Shown: one piece after another, positions 46,582-55,337 of the stretch
Numbering within the stretch: position 1 is the first letter of the stretch
How the letters are laid out: each line of letters starts with the position of its first letter
NCBI RefSeq assembly: GCF_000585415.1
Contig: NZ_KK073876.1
Location: forward strand, 369,810-433,809
DNA length: 64,000 nt
Source of the DNA: Sphingomonas jaspsi DSM 18422
GTDB lineage: Bacteria > Pseudomonadota > Alphaproteobacteria > Sphingomonadales > Sphingomonadaceae
Direction: 5' to 3'
Notes under the pieces: model-generated
Seen by the model: only the letters and a program-made list of their open reading frames with translations
Database searches by the model: none
What the model was told of the DNA's origin: nothing
Made by a program: the position numbers and the translations under genes

Positions 46582-47283
46582 TCAACAGGTGGGGGCGAGA
46601 AAAGGCTCCCACAAGGGATTGGTCATCGACGCGACGAAGGCGCGATGCCGTTCGATTTCCTCGGCCGTCGCGTGATGCGGTCTGGGTTCCCGCCGCACCC
46701 GCTCCACCGCGACGCTAACCGTCTCGAGCGCTACGGCCGCCGCGGTCATGCCCGTCAGGCCAAGGCCGATCTGACGGCCGCCCGTCAGCTCGATGTAGAC
46801 CTGTGCCAGCAGCTGGGCGTCGAGCAACGCGCCATGCTTGACTCGTTGCGAACGATCGACGCCGAAACGGGTGCAAAGTGCGTCGAGGCTATGTTTCGCG
46901 CCCGGATGCTTCGACCGAGCCAACACCAGGGTATCGACCATCCGCGTCATGCAGACCGTCGGGCGGCCGCACATCGCCAGTTCGTTGTTGAGGAAGCCGA
47001 AGTCGAACGAGGCATTGTGCGCGACCAGCGGCGAATCGCCGATGAATTCGAGCAGCTCTTCCACCTTGTCGGCGAACCGCGGCTTGTCGCTCAGGAATAT
47101 GTCGCTGAGGCCGTGGACGGCCTCCGCCTCGCTCGGCATCGAGCGGTCGGGATTGAAATAGGCGTGGAAATGACGGCCCGTTTCGACTCGTCCGATCATT
47201 TCGATGCAGCCGATTTCGACCAGCCGGTCACCGCCCGCGGGCGACAGGCCCGTGGTTTCCGTATCGAAAATAATCTCACGCAT
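46582..47283 (-). CDS. dnaQ: DNA polymerase III epsilon subunit (proofreading exonuclease)
   Basis: 233-residue DEDDh 3'-5' exonuclease. Catalytic residues are Asp7 and Glu9 (FDTETTG), Asp94 (HNASFDFGFL), His150 and Asp155 (KHGALLDAQ). It proofreads the replicative polymerase. I chose ATG at 47283 (MREIIFDTETTG); the frame extends 12 codons upstream. It is 8 nt after coaE in the leftward maf-aroE-coaE-dnaQ operon next to the origin. Confidence 0.95.
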   Translation of the reverse strand: MREIIFDTETTGLSPAGGDRLVEIGCIEMIGRVETGRHFHAYFNPDRSMPSEAEAVHGLSDIFLSDKPRFADKVEELLEFIGDSPLVAHNASFDFGFLNNELAMCGRPTVCMTRMVDTLVLARSKHPGAKHSLDALCTRFGVDRSQRVKHGALLDAQLLAQVYIELTGGRQIGLGLTGMTAAAVALETVSVAVERVRREPRPHHATAEEIERHRAFVASMTNPLWEPFLAPTC

Positions 47284-47291
47284 GAGTCGTC

Positions 47292-47885
47292 TTAAACACC
47301 CGTCTTGAGATCGAGACAAGCAAGGATGCGCTGCACCTGGGCGCGGGTGGCCTCCAGCGGACCGGACGTATCGATTACGAAGTCGGCCCTCGCCCGTTTA
47401 TCGGCGTCGGGAAGCTGCCGCGAGAGGATATGCTCCATCTTTGCCTGCGTCATTCCCGGCCGGGCGAGCACCCGTTCGCGCTGCAGGGCTGCCGGCGCGC
47501 TGACGACGATGACATGGTCGAAGGCCGCGTCGCCCCTTGTTTCGAACAATAGCGGGATGTCGAACAGCAGGGCCGGCGCATTGCCATGTTCGACAATGAA
47601 CCGCGTGCGTTCATGGTGGACGGCAGGGTGGACGATCGCTTCGAGCGCCGCCAGCTCGTCGGGATCGTGGAGTACAGCGGCCGACAAGGCGTCGCGGTCG
47701 ACCGCACCTTGCTTGGTCGTCCCCGGGAACCGTGCTTCGATGAGGGGGACGAGGCGGCCACCCGGCCCCTGAAGTGCGCGAACGGTTGCATCGGCATCGA
47801 ACACCGGGATGCCGGCGTCGGCGAACATCGCCGCAACCGTCGATTTCCCCATCCCGATCGATCCGGTGAGCGCGAGGCTTTTCAT
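47292..47885 (-). CDS. coaE: Dephospho-CoA kinase
   Basis: 197-residue enzyme phosphorylating dephospho-CoA in the last step of coenzyme A synthesis. Walker A is GSIGMGKST (8-16), followed by GIPVFDADATVRAL and DIPLLFETRGD, all typical. It overlaps aroE by 4 nt upstream and is followed by dnaQ, an order conserved in alphaproteobacteria. Confidence 0.96.
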   Translation of the reverse strand: MKSLALTGSIGMGKSTVAAMFADAGIPVFDADATVRALQGPGGRLVPLIEARFPGTTKQGAVDRDALSAAVLHDPDELAALEAIVHPAVHHERTRFIVEHGNAPALLFDIPLLFETRGDAAFDHVIVVSAPAALQRERVLARPGMTQAKMEHILSRQLPDADKRARADFVIDTSGPLEATRAQVQRILACLDLKTGV

Positions 47886-48694
47886 GCCTGCAGCTTTTGC
47901 CAGAGGATGGCGTCGCGGTCACGCGGCGCATCCACGCCGAAGAACAGCTTGAAGCTGGTAGCGGCCTGTCCAACCAGCATGTCGAGCCCGTTTGCGACCT
48001 TCAAACCGCGACGCCGCGCCTGTTGCACCAGGGGCGTTTCGACCGGATCGGTGATCATATCGAACACCCAGCCGCTGGTCGGCAATTGGGATAAGTCGCA
48101 GTCAAGGCAATCCATGCCGTTCATCCCGAGCGGCGTCGCGTTGATCACTCCGCTGCCACCGATGGGCGCGTCCATCGGCGCGGGTTGGACATCCAGACCG
48201 AATTCGACCGCCAGCTTCATGGCTGCAGCCATATCCCGCGCCTGGATGCGAACCGCGGTCAGCCCCACCAGCTTCAGCGCGACGAGTGCGGCTCGCGCCG
48301 CGCCGCCGTTGCCGAGCAATGTAACCCCGGCCATCGATGCGCCGTCCCGCTGCAGCCTGGCCAGAATGTCGGCGATGGCGCCGACGTCGGTATTGGCCGC
48401 GACGATCTTCCCGTCCCGCGGCAGCAGGACGTTAGCCGCGCCCGCGGCAACTGCCCGGTCGGTCGCGTCATCCGCCAGCCCGAGCGCATCGAGCTTGAGC
48501 GGCATGGTGACGTTGCTGCCCTTCCAGTCGACGTCCGCCCGTCGCTGCGCGACATAATCGGCCAGATCGGCACGCGGCACCCGACGCCTGCCGTAGCGAG
48601 CGTCGATCCCCAGCTGGTCGAGCCAGAATTGGTGGATCAGCGGCGAGCGACTATGGTCGATCGGGTCGCCAATCACTTCGGCATATGACGTCAT
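47882..48694 (-). CDS. aroE: Shikimate dehydrogenase
   Basis: 270-residue NADPH-dependent enzyme of the shikimate pathway. Substrate-site SRSP (15-18), catalytic Lys67 in NVTMPLK and the nucleotide loop GNGGAARA (128-135) are present. I chose ATG at 48694, which overlaps the maf stop by 4 nt; sequence upstream in the same frame belongs to maf in another frame. Part of the leftward maf-aroE-coaE-dnaQ operon. Confidence 0.95.
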   Translation of the reverse strand: MTSYAEVIGDPIDHSRSPLIHQFWLDQLGIDARYGRRRVPRADLADYVAQRRADVDWKGSNVTMPLKLDALGLADDATDRAVAAGAANVLLPRDGKIVAANTDVGAIADILARLQRDGASMAGVTLLGNGGAARAALVALKLVGLTAVRIQARDMAAAMKLAVEFGLDVQPAPMDAPIGGSGVINATPLGMNGMDCLDCDLSQLPTSGWVFDMITDPVETPLVQQARRRGLKVANGLDMLVGQAATSFKLFFGVDAPRDRDAILWQKLQA

Positions 48695-49272
48695 GACATC
48701 ATCAGCCCGCGCTCGCGCAGCGCGCCGAGGAGCGGCAGCAGCGGCATGCCAAGGATGGCGAAATGATCGCCGTCGACCTTTTCGAACAGGGTTACGCCGC
48801 GCGCTTCCATCCGAAAGACGCCCACGCAGTAGCTGACGGCGGGCCATTCGGCGGCGAGATAGGCATCGATGAAGCTGGAGCTCAGCGGGCGTACGTAGAG
48901 CTTGGCCGTTTCGGCATGGCTCCATTCGACCTTGCCATCCTTCGCCAGAGCGACGGCACTCGACAACAGCATCAGCTGGCCGGAAAATGCGCGAAGGTGC
49001 GTTGCGGCTTCATCGCGGTTCCGCGGCTTGGAATAGCGCGTCCCATTGACGGTCACCGTGCTGTCGCTGCCGATCACCCAATCGTCGGGCCCGTGCGCGA
49101 TCGACGATGCTTTTCCTTCCGCCAGGCGCATGGCGAGACTGGCGCCGTCGCCGACATGCTTTTGCTTGACGACGTCTTCGTCGAAATCCGGGCTTCCCAC
49201 ACGATAGTCCACGCCGGCCTGGTCCAGCATGGCGCGACGGATCTCGCTTTTGCTGGCCAGAATCAACGACAT
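48691..49272 (-). CDS. maf: Maf-like nucleotide pyrophosphatase
   Basis: 193-residue Maf family protein that hydrolyses non-canonical or methylated nucleoside triphosphates. Motifs LILASKSEIRRAML, the GSDSTV loop with the catalytic-type Asp, and SKPRNRDEAATHLRAFSG are seen. The exact nucleotide (dTTP/UTP versus m7GTP type) is not certain from this sequence. It is the first leftward gene from the putative origin and is divergent from hemE. Confidence 0.92.
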   Translation of the reverse strand: MSLILASKSEIRRAMLDQAGVDYRVGSPDFDEDVVKQKHVGDGASLAMRLAEGKASSIAHGPDDWVIGSDSTVTVNGTRYSKPRNRDEAATHLRAFSGQLMLLSSAVALAKDGKVEWSHAETAKLYVRPLSSSFIDAYLAAEWPAVSYCVGVFRMEARGVTLFEKVDGDHFAILGMPLLPLLGALRERGLMMS

Positions 49273-49293
49273 CGTACCCCCGGTGCAAAAGGC

Positions 49294-49302
49294 TGTGAAA
49301 AA
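49294..49302 (-). promoter_or_regulatory. DnaA box (TTTTTCACA)
   Basis: On the minus strand TTTTTCACA fits the DnaA consensus TTWTNCACA exactly. It lies at the maf side of the putative origin. Confidence 0.55.
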
Positions 49303-49310
49303 ACCGCTGC

Positions 49311-49554
49311 GACTCCCTAGCGCGAAAGCGTGAATCCCCCAACGCCTGCCGATTCAACCGAGCCACGAGTCCGGGATTCGAGAGTCGGTCCACAGGGAAT
49401 GAATCTGATCCACAGCCTGTGAATCATGGGAGAGTCGCGATGCGACTCGCGCTGACTCCACGAGTCGCGTTGAATCGAGTCCTGTTGGCAAAGCGTGGAG
49501 GCGGCCTTAAACCCCGCGCTCAAGCGACCAACTAATCACTTCAATCTTTGAATC
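49311..49554. repeat. Dense cluster of GANTC (CcrM methylation) sites
   Basis: GANTC starts at 49311, 49332, 49351, 49367, 49375, 49382, 49401, 49421, 49432, 49444, 49454, 49462, 49472, 49477 and 49550. Fourteen fall within 171 nt, where random sequence would give less than one. Such sites are methylated by CcrM in alphaproteobacteria and mark replication state. Confidence 0.95.
49406..49426. promoter_or_regulatory. Facing DnaA boxes (TGATCCACA and TGATTCACA)
   Basis: TGATCCACA at 49406-49414 is followed after 3 nt by TGTGAATCA (49418-49426), which is TGATTCACA on the minus strand. The pair forms a near-perfect dyad and the second copy contains a GANTC site. CGGTCCACA at 49386-49394 is a weaker third copy. 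Confidence 0.65.
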
Positions 49555-49577
49555 TATAAATATTAGGGAGAATAGAG
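49531..49577. other. AT-rich segment, possible DNA unwinding element
   Basis: A markedly AT-rich run (including TCAATCTTTGAATCTATAAATATTAG) in otherwise GC-rich DNA, next to the DnaA boxes and just upstream of hemE. It may serve as the unwinding element and also carry the hemE promoter. Confidence 0.5.
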
Positions 49578-49609
49578 GGGTGAGCCCGAGCGAGGATCAA
49601 GGCGCCATA

Positions 49610-50632
49610 ATGGCCGATAAGCCCCTGCTTTCCGTTCTCCGGGGCGAGCGGCGCGACCCGCCGCCGATGTGGCTCATGCGACAGGCCGGTCGCTATCTGC
49701 CCGAATATCGCGCCCTCCGCGCGACCAAGGGCGGCTTCCTCGACATGGCGTACGATCCTGAGGCCGCGGCGGAAATCACCCTGCAACCGCTGCGCCGCTT
49801 CCCGTTCGACGGTGCCATCCTGTTTTCCGACATCCTGATCGTGCCGCATGCGATCGGCCAGGACCTGACCTTCGTCGCCGGGGAAGGCCCGCGGCTCGCA
49901 CCCCCGCTCGCCGATGCCTCGCTGGACGGCCTGCAACCGGTGCTGCAGCGCCTCGAGCCGATCTGGGCGACCGTGCGTAGGGTGAAGGCCGCGCTGGCCC
50001 CTGAGACCACGTTTCTCGGCTTTGCGGGCAGTCCGTGGACCGTCGCGACCTATATGGTCGCCGGGCAGGGCAGCCGCGAACAGGCCGAGGCGCGGCAGTT
50101 GGCCTATCTCGACCCGGGCAAGTTCGACGCCATCATCCGCCGGATCGAAGCGGTGACCCTCGATTACCTCACCGGGCAAGTCGAAGCGGGTGTCGATGCC
50201 GTGCAGTTGTTTGACAGTTGGGCTGGTAGCCTCGCCCCGTCCGAGTTCGAACGCTGGGTGATCGAACCAACCGCGCGCATCATCGAGGCTTTCCGCGCCC
50301 GTCATCCGGAAACACCGGTTATCGGGTTCCCAAAGGGCGCTGGCGGCAAGCTAAGGGCCTATGCTGCTGAGACTGGCGCCGATGCGGTCGGTCTCGATGA
50401 AACGGTCGATCCGCACTGGGCAGCGCGCGAATTGCCGCAGGGCCTTCCCGTCCAGGGCAATCTCGACCCGTTGGCGCTAATCGCCGGCGGCGCCACCCTG
50501 GAAGCAGCAGTGAAGCGCATCCTTGACGCCTTCGCCGACCGGCCCCACATCTTCAACCTGGGGCACGGGATCCAGCAGACGACGCCGATCGCCCATGTCG
50601 AGGAGCTTGTCCGCTTGGTGAAGGGCCGCTGA
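49610..50632 (+). CDS. hemE: Uroporphyrinogen decarboxylase
   Basis: 340-residue cytosolic enzyme converting uroporphyrinogen III to coproporphyrinogen III in heme synthesis. The signatures PPMWLMRQAGRYLPEYR near the N-terminus and GFAGSPWTVATYMV are present. I chose ATG at 49610, giving the family length; an in-frame GTG 30 nt earlier is less likely. It flanks the putative origin and overlaps hemJ by one base (TGATG). Confidence 0.97.
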   Translation: MADKPLLSVLRGERRDPPPMWLMRQAGRYLPEYRALRATKGGFLDMAYDPEAAAEITLQPLRRFPFDGAILFSDILIVPHAIGQDLTFVAGEGPRLAPPLADASLDGLQPVLQRLEPIWATVRRVKAALAPETTFLGFAGSPWTVATYMVAGQGSREQAEARQLAYLDPGKFDAIIRRIEAVTLDYLTGQVEAGVDAVQLFDSWAGSLAPSEFERWVIEPTARIIEAFRARHPETPVIGFPKGAGGKLRAYAAETGADAVGLDETVDPHWAARELPQGLPVQGNLDPLALIAGGATLEAAVKRILDAFADRPHIFNLGHGIQQTTPIAHVEELVRLVKGR

Positions 50633-51093
50633 TGCAGTTTCTGGCCGATTGGCAGGGATTTCTCGGTGCCGCTTACCTGTGGGTGAAGGCGGCGCACGTT
50701 ACCTTCGTGATCTTCTGGATCGCCGGCCTGTTCATCGTCCCGCGCTATTACATCCACCATCAGGCGACGACGCCCGGATCGGCCGAAGACCGCGCCTGGA
50801 TCGAACGCGAGGACAAGGCCCGCACGATCATCCTTACCCCGGCGATGATCATCGTCTGGGTGCTTGGGCTTATGCTCGGCGTTCACCTCGGTGCGTTCGG
50901 CCAACACTGGTTCAGCGCCAAGCTGCTGCTGGTGACGATCCTGACCGGCTACCAGGGCTGGATCACCAGTTACGGTCGCAAATTGTCCAAGGGCCACCGC
51001 GAGCAGAATGACAAGCGGTTGCGGATCATGAACGAGCTGCCGGGCATGCTGACCGCCCTGATCGTCGTGCTGGTCATCGTCCGACCCTTCTAA
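50632..51093 (+). CDS. hemJ: Protoporphyrinogen oxidase HemJ
   Basis: 153-residue inner-membrane protein with four hydrophobic helices that oxidises protoporphyrinogen IX. The conserved His22 in WVKAAHVTFVIFWIAGLF and the family phrase AGLFIVPRYYIHH are visible. Placed in tandem with hemE, it supplies the later heme step. Length is normal. Confidence 0.93.
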   Translation: MQFLADWQGFLGAAYLWVKAAHVTFVIFWIAGLFIVPRYYIHHQATTPGSAEDRAWIEREDKARTIILTPAMIIVWVLGLMLGVHLGAFGQHWFSAKLLLVTILTGYQGWITSYGRKLSKGHREQNDKRLRIMNELPGMLTALIVVLVIVRPF

Positions 51094-51253
51094 ACCCGTT
51101 GACTTCCCCTAGGCGTCGGACTTAAGCGCCTTTCTCAAGACGGCTGCATCGGCCCGACTTCCTTTGCCGGTGTTTTCCAAAGACCGTCGCACCTTTTGCG
51201 TGGCGTCCTGCCGCGTACCTTTTTTCCCAAGTTCGTTTCTCGAAAGACTACCC

Positions 51254-52510
51254 ATGCACCTCAAGGACCTCAAAAAGAAATCTCCCGCCGACCTCGTTGC
51301 CATGGCCGAGGAAATGGGCGTCGAGGGCGCGTCGACGATGCGCAAGCAGGACCTGATGTTCTCGATCCTGAAGGTCCGCGCCGAAAACGGTGCCGAGATC
51401 ATGGGCCAAGGTACGATCGAGGTGCTGAACGACGGCTTCGGCTTCCTCCGCAGTCCGGAAGCCAACTATCTCGCCGGTCCCGACGACATTTACGTCGCGC
51501 CGAACGTCGTGCGGAAGTTCGGCCTGCGCACCGGCGACACGGTCGAAGGTGAAATCCGCGCGCCCAAGGACGGCGAACGCTATTTCGCGCTGACCAAGGT
51601 CAGCCAGATCAATTACGACGAGCCCGACGCGGTTCGCCATCGCGTCAATTTCGACAACCTCACGCCGCTCTATCCGGACAGCAAGCTTCGCCTCGACACG
51701 CTCGATCCGACCATTAAGGACAAGAGCGCGCGGGTGATCGACATCGTCGCGCCGCTCGGCAAGGGCCAGCGTGCGCTGATCGTCGCGCCACCGCGCACCG
51801 GCAAGACCGTGCTGCTGCAGAACATCGCCCGCGCCATCACCGACAATAATCCGGAAGTTTTCCTGATCGTCCTGCTGATCGACGAGCGTCCGGAAGAAGT
51901 CACCGACATGCAGCGCAGCGTGAACGGCGAGGTCGTCAGCTCGACCTTCGACGAACCCGCTTCGCGCCACGTTCAGGTCGCCGAAATGGTCATCGAAAAG
52001 GCCAAGCGCCTGGTCGAGCACAAGAAGGACGTCGTCATCCTGCTCGACAGCATTACGCGACTCGGCCGCGCCTATAACACTGTCGTCCCCTCGTCGGGCA
52101 AGGTGCTGACCGGCGGCGTCGACGCCAACGCGCTGCAGCGCCCGAAGCGCTTCTTCGGTGCCGCGCGTAACATCGAGGAAGGCGGCTCGCTCTCGATCAT
52201 CGCCACTGCGCTGATCGACACGGGATCGAAGATGGACGAAGTCATTTTCGAAGAGTTCAAGGGCACCGGCAACAGCGAAATCGTCCTCGACCGCAAGGTC
52301 AGCGACAAGCGCATCTTCCCGTCGCTCGACGTCGGCAAGTCCGGCACCCGCAAGGAAGAACTGCTGGTCGACCAGGCGACCCTGTCGAAGATGTGGGTCC
52401 TGCGCCGCATCCTGATGCAGATGGGCACCGTCGACGCGATGCAGTTCCTGCTCGACAAGATGAAGGACGCCAAGTCCAACGAAGACTTCTTCGCCAGCAT
52501 GAACCAGTAA
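51254..52510 (+). CDS. rho: Transcription termination factor Rho
   Basis: 418-residue hexameric RNA helicase. N-terminal Rho-N helices and an RNA-binding cold-shock-like fold ([13 protein letters not shown]), Walker A APPRTGKT (about 178-186), Walker [11 protein letters not shown], and the Q/R loops are intact. I chose ATG at 51254, which gives the standard start ([15 protein letters not shown]). A 160-nt leader separates it from hemJ and could carry autoregulation, as known for rho in other bacteria; I see no distinct element. Confidence 0.97.
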   Translation: MHLKDLKKKSPADLVAMAEEMGVEGASTMRKQDLMFSILKVRAENGAEIMGQGTIEVLNDGFGFLRSPEANYLAGPDDIYVAPNVVRKFGLRTGDTVEGEIRAPKDGERYFALTKVSQINYDEPDAVRHRVNFDNLTPLYPDSKLRLDTLDPTIKDKSARVIDIVAPLGKGQRALIVAPPRTGKTVLLQNIARAITDNNPEVFLIVLLIDERPEEVTDMQRSVNGEVVSSTFDEPASRHVQVAEMVIEKAKRLVEHKKDVVILLDSITRLGRAYNTVVPSSGKVLTGGVDANALQRPKRFFGAARNIEEGGSLSIIATALIDTGSKMDEVIFEEFKGTGNSEIVLDRKVSDKRIFPSLDVGKSGTRKEELLVDQATLSKMWVLRRILMQMGTVDAMQFLLDKMKDAKSNEDFFASMNQ

Positions 52511-52523
52511 GGCGTCCACCCAG

Positions 52524-53192
52524 GTGCCGGCTTTTCCCACGCTCAACTTCTCGTCGGTCTTAACGCCCAGCGGGATGAGCCAACTTGGTCAGATCATCAT
52601 CGGCGACCTGACCATGGCGGGCGACAATGTCGTAATCATGGGATCGCTGGCATCCGGCCTGCCCGATCGCCAGCGGCGCAAGGTTCTGATGCTCGGCGTC
52701 GGCATGGCGCTGATCTTCCTGATCACGTTCGCCTTGCTTGCGACCCAGCTGCTCAAGATCACCGGCCTGGTGTTCGCGGGCGGCCTCCTGCTGCTCTGGG
52801 TCGCCTACAACATGTTCCGGGAACTGCACCCGGCCAAGGTGGTGATTGCCGACGATCCCGATACGGCCGAGGTAGAGGGACCGCCCGCGACGAAGAGCTT
52901 CTTTCAGGCAGCGGTAGCGATCACGGTCGCCGACCTCAGCATGAGCCTCGACAACGTGCTGCTGGTCGCCTCGATCGCGCGCGAAAATCCCTCGCTGCTT
53001 TTCATCGGCCTGACCTTTTCAGTGCTGTTCATGGGTTTTGCCGCAAATTATGTCGCACGCCTGATCCAGCGCTATCACTGGATCAACTACATCGGCCTCG
53101 TCGTCATCCTCTACGTCGCGGTGACGATGATCGTCGAAGGCTGGAACGGCGGCGAACATGTGCTTGGCCTGCGAAGCCTGTTTGGCCTCTGA
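52524..53192 (+). CDS. TerC family (YjbE/YkoY-type) integral membrane protein, copy 1
   Basis: 222-residue membrane protein with about seven helices. The two acidic helices of the family are clear: IIIGDLTMAGDNVVIMGSLA and VADLSMSLDNVLLVASIA, likely metal-binding. Relatives are linked to Mn(II) export or metal loading of secreted proteins. The start is GTG at 52524; ATG at 52575 (MSQLGQII) is an alternative. It lies 13 nt after rho and is followed by a second TerC gene. Confidence 0.85.
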   Translation: MPAFPTLNFSSVLTPSGMSQLGQIIIGDLTMAGDNVVIMGSLASGLPDRQRRKVLMLGVGMALIFLITFALLATQLLKITGLVFAGGLLLLWVAYNMFRELHPAKVVIADDPDTAEVEGPPATKSFFQAAVAITVADLSMSLDNVLLVASIARENPSLLFIGLTFSVLFMGFAANYVARLIQRYHWINYIGLVVILYVAVTMIVEGWNGGEHVLGLRSLFGL

Positions 53193-53268
53193 CCGGCTAA
53201 AAGGGCTGGATTCCGGCGTCGTTTGACCCCAAGTGAGCGGCGAGGGCGCCTGATCACAGGGGTATGAT

Positions 53269-53994
53269 ATGATCGACATGTTGGCGGCTACGTTGGCCGC
53301 CCAAGCCGCTTCGCTCGGCAGCCCGGCCGAGATCTGGTCGGCCATCATTCAGGACTTTTCGAATATCGGCCAGCCGGGAGCAATGGCTGCCTTTCTGCAG
53401 GTGCTGCTGATCGACCTGGTTCTGGCCGGTGACAATGCCATCGTCGTCGGCGCCTTGGCTGCGGGCCTTCCCGCGGAACAACGCCGCAAGGTGATCCTCA
53501 TCGGCGTCGTGGCCGCCCTGGTGTTGCGGATCCTGTTCGCGCTGGTCGTATCGCAGCTGTTGCAGGTCGTCGGCCTCGTGCTGGCGGGCGGGTTGCTGCT
53601 ACTGTGGGTGGCATGGAAGATGTGGCGCGAGCTGCACCATGGCGGCGAAAGCGCGGGGTCGCCCGAAGTCACCGGTGACGAACATAGCGGTGTCCGCCCG
53701 GCGCGAAGCTTCGCCAGCGCGGCTTGGGCCGTTGCCGTCGCGGATGTCAGCATGAGCCTCGACAATGTCCTCGCCGTCGCCGGCGCGTCGCGCGAGCATC
53801 CCGGGATCCTGATCGTCGGGCTTATCTTCGCCGTGGCACTGATGGGCGTCGCCGCCAACATCATCGCCCGTTACATCGAGCGCTATCGCTGGATTGCCTA
53901 TATCGGCTTGGCGGTAATCGTCTGGGTCGCGGCGAAAATGATCCATGACGGGTGGGTCGACCCGCACGTCGGCGTCGGCACCCTGTTCGGCTGA
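53269..53994 (+). CDS. TerC family (YjbE-type) integral membrane protein, copy 2
   Basis: 241-residue paralogue of the preceding protein with the same acidic helices (LLIDLVLAGDNAIVVGALAA and VADVSMSLDNVLAVAGA). The tandem pair suggests a hetero-oligomer or divided metal specificity; this is inference. AGGGG precedes the ATG. Its stop shares a base with the mnmE start (TGATG), so it is co-translated with mnmE. Confidence 0.86.
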   Translation: MIDMLAATLAAQAASLGSPAEIWSAIIQDFSNIGQPGAMAAFLQVLLIDLVLAGDNAIVVGALAAGLPAEQRRKVILIGVVAALVLRILFALVVSQLLQVVGLVLAGGLLLLWVAWKMWRELHHGGESAGSPEVTGDEHSGVRPARSFASAAWAVAVADVSMSLDNVLAVAGASREHPGILIVGLIFAVALMGVAANIIARYIERYRWIAYIGLAVIVWVAAKMIHDGWVDPHVGVGTLFG

Positions 53995-55277
53995 TGCCTC
54001 CCACTGAGGCCGCCGATACGATCGTCGCGCTGTCGAGCGGTCGCCCGCCGGCCGGTATCGGTGTCATCCGCTGCAGCGGGCCTCAGGCCTTTGCGGCGGC
54101 GCAAGCGTTGGCCGGGTCTCTTCCTGAGCCGCGGCTTGCGTCGCTGCGTCACATTCGGCGCCCGGGAAGCGACATGTTGCTCGACGAGGCGCTTGTTATC
54201 GCATTTCCGGGCCCTCGAACGGCAACCGGGGAAGATTTGGTCGAATTCCACTGCCATGGCGGAAGGGCGACGGTCGATGCCGTCCTGGCGGCGTTGGTCG
54301 AACAGCCGGGTTGCCGGATCGCGCAGCCCGGCGAATTCACCCGTCGGGCGCTCGTCAACGGACGCATCGACCTTACCGAAGCGGAAGGTTTGGCCGATCT
54401 GTTGGCCGCGGAGACGGAGGTACAGCGACGATCGGCGATGGCGAGGGCCGGGGGAGCCTTTCGCCGCCGGCTGGACGAGTGGCGGGAGCGTCTCCTTGCG
54501 CTGTCGGCACAGGCCGAAGTGGCGATAGACTATGCGGATGAGGAGGATGGGGAGACCGCTCCGGACCTCCGGCCCGCGATCGCACATCTCAGACAGGAAA
54601 TCGCGCTGTTGTTGACCGCACCGAGGGTCGAACCCTTGCGCGACGGCGTAAGGGTCGTGGTCGCCGGACCAACAAATGCCGGAAAATCAAGTCTTATCAA
54701 CAGGATAGTAGGATATGACAAGGCGATCGTAACGCCCATCGCCGGCACGACGAGAGATGTCATCGAAATCCCGGTTTCGATTGGCGGCATTCCCTTCCTG
54801 CTGGTCGATACCGCCGGCCTTCGCGCTACGGGTGACGAGGTGGAGGCCATCGGCATCAGACGCGCGAAGGAGCAGATCGAACAGGCCGACATTTTGGTCT
54901 GGCTTGGCTCACCTTGCGAAAAGCCTGCGGGGGCAATCCAAGTAGCTAGCAAATCCGATCTGGCGCAACCCGCCGAACGCGGCGGCCTAAGACTGTCATC
55001 GGTAAGCGGCGAGGGCGTCCAGGAGCTGATTGCCGAAGTTCGTCAGCGTGCCGCTGCTTTGATGCCGAAAGGCGACGAATTGACGCTCGATCGCCGACAA
55101 TTTCGTCTCCTCGGTGATGCCGAGGCGGCACTAACCCGGGCCGCCAGCCTGTCTGACGCTTTACTTGTGGCGGAGGAGCTGCGCACCGCCAGGGTGGCCA
55201 TCGATGCTATCAGTGGCAGGGCTGGGGTAGAAGATCTGCTCGACTCCTTGTTTGGCAAGTTCTGCCTCGGAAAGTGA
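53994..55277 (+). CDS. mnmE: tRNA uridine-5-carboxymethylaminomethyl modification GTPase MnmE
   Basis: 427-residue GTPase that, with MnmG, modifies wobble uridine 34 in several tRNAs. N-terminal folate-binding domain (TIVALSSGRPPAGIGVIR), G1 GPTNAGKSS (225-233), G3 DTAGLR, a G4 variant SKSD in place of NKxD, and the C-terminal FCLGK with catalytic-type Cys. I chose ATG at 53994, overlapping the TerC stop by one base; upstream codons lie in the TerC gene. Confidence 0.95.
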   Translation: MPPTEAADTIVALSSGRPPAGIGVIRCSGPQAFAAAQALAGSLPEPRLASLRHIRRPGSDMLLDEALVIAFPGPRTATGEDLVEFHCHGGRATVDAVLAALVEQPGCRIAQPGEFTRRALVNGRIDLTEAEGLADLLAAETEVQRRSAMARAGGAFRRRLDEWRERLLALSAQAEVAIDYADEEDGETAPDLRPAIAHLRQEIALLLTAPRVEPLRDGVRVVVAGPTNAGKSSLINRIVGYDKAIVTPIAGTTRDVIEIPVSIGGIPFLLVDTAGLRATGDEVEAIGIRRAKEQIEQADILVWLGSPCEKPAGAIQVASKSDLAQPAERGGLRLSSVSGEGVQELIAEVRQRAAALMPKGDELTLDRRQFRLLGDAEAALTRAASLSDALLVAEELRTARVAIDAISGRAGVEDLLDSLFGKFCLGK

Positions 55278-55285
55278 GGATTGGA

Positions 55286-55301
55286 CGTTTCACGTGAAAC
55301 A
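55286..55301. promoter_or_regulatory. parS site 1
   Basis: CGTTTCACGTGAAACA matches the ParB target TGTTTCACGTGAAACA at 15 of 16 positions. It lies between mnmE and the mnmG GTG start, about 5.7 kb from the putative origin. It should bind the ParB encoded at 58527. Confidence 0.9.
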
Positions 55302-55337
55302 TTGCCGCGCCGCTGCCGATCCGATAAATGCCGCGCC

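Larger units (their letters stand above)
49273..49609. other. Candidate chromosomal replication origin (oriC) between maf and hemE
   Basis: The only gene-free interval over 300 bases in the window (337 nt). It contains 15 GANTC (CcrM) sites between 49311 and 49554, about one expected by chance. It also has an exact TGATCCACA (the Caulobacter G-box type DnaA site), a facing TGATTCACA copy, a TTTTTCACA near the maf side, and an AT-rich segment beside hemE. The gene neighbourhood matches known alphaproteobacterial origins next to hemE with parAB nearby. I infer oriC; no replication data are available. Confidence 0.8.
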
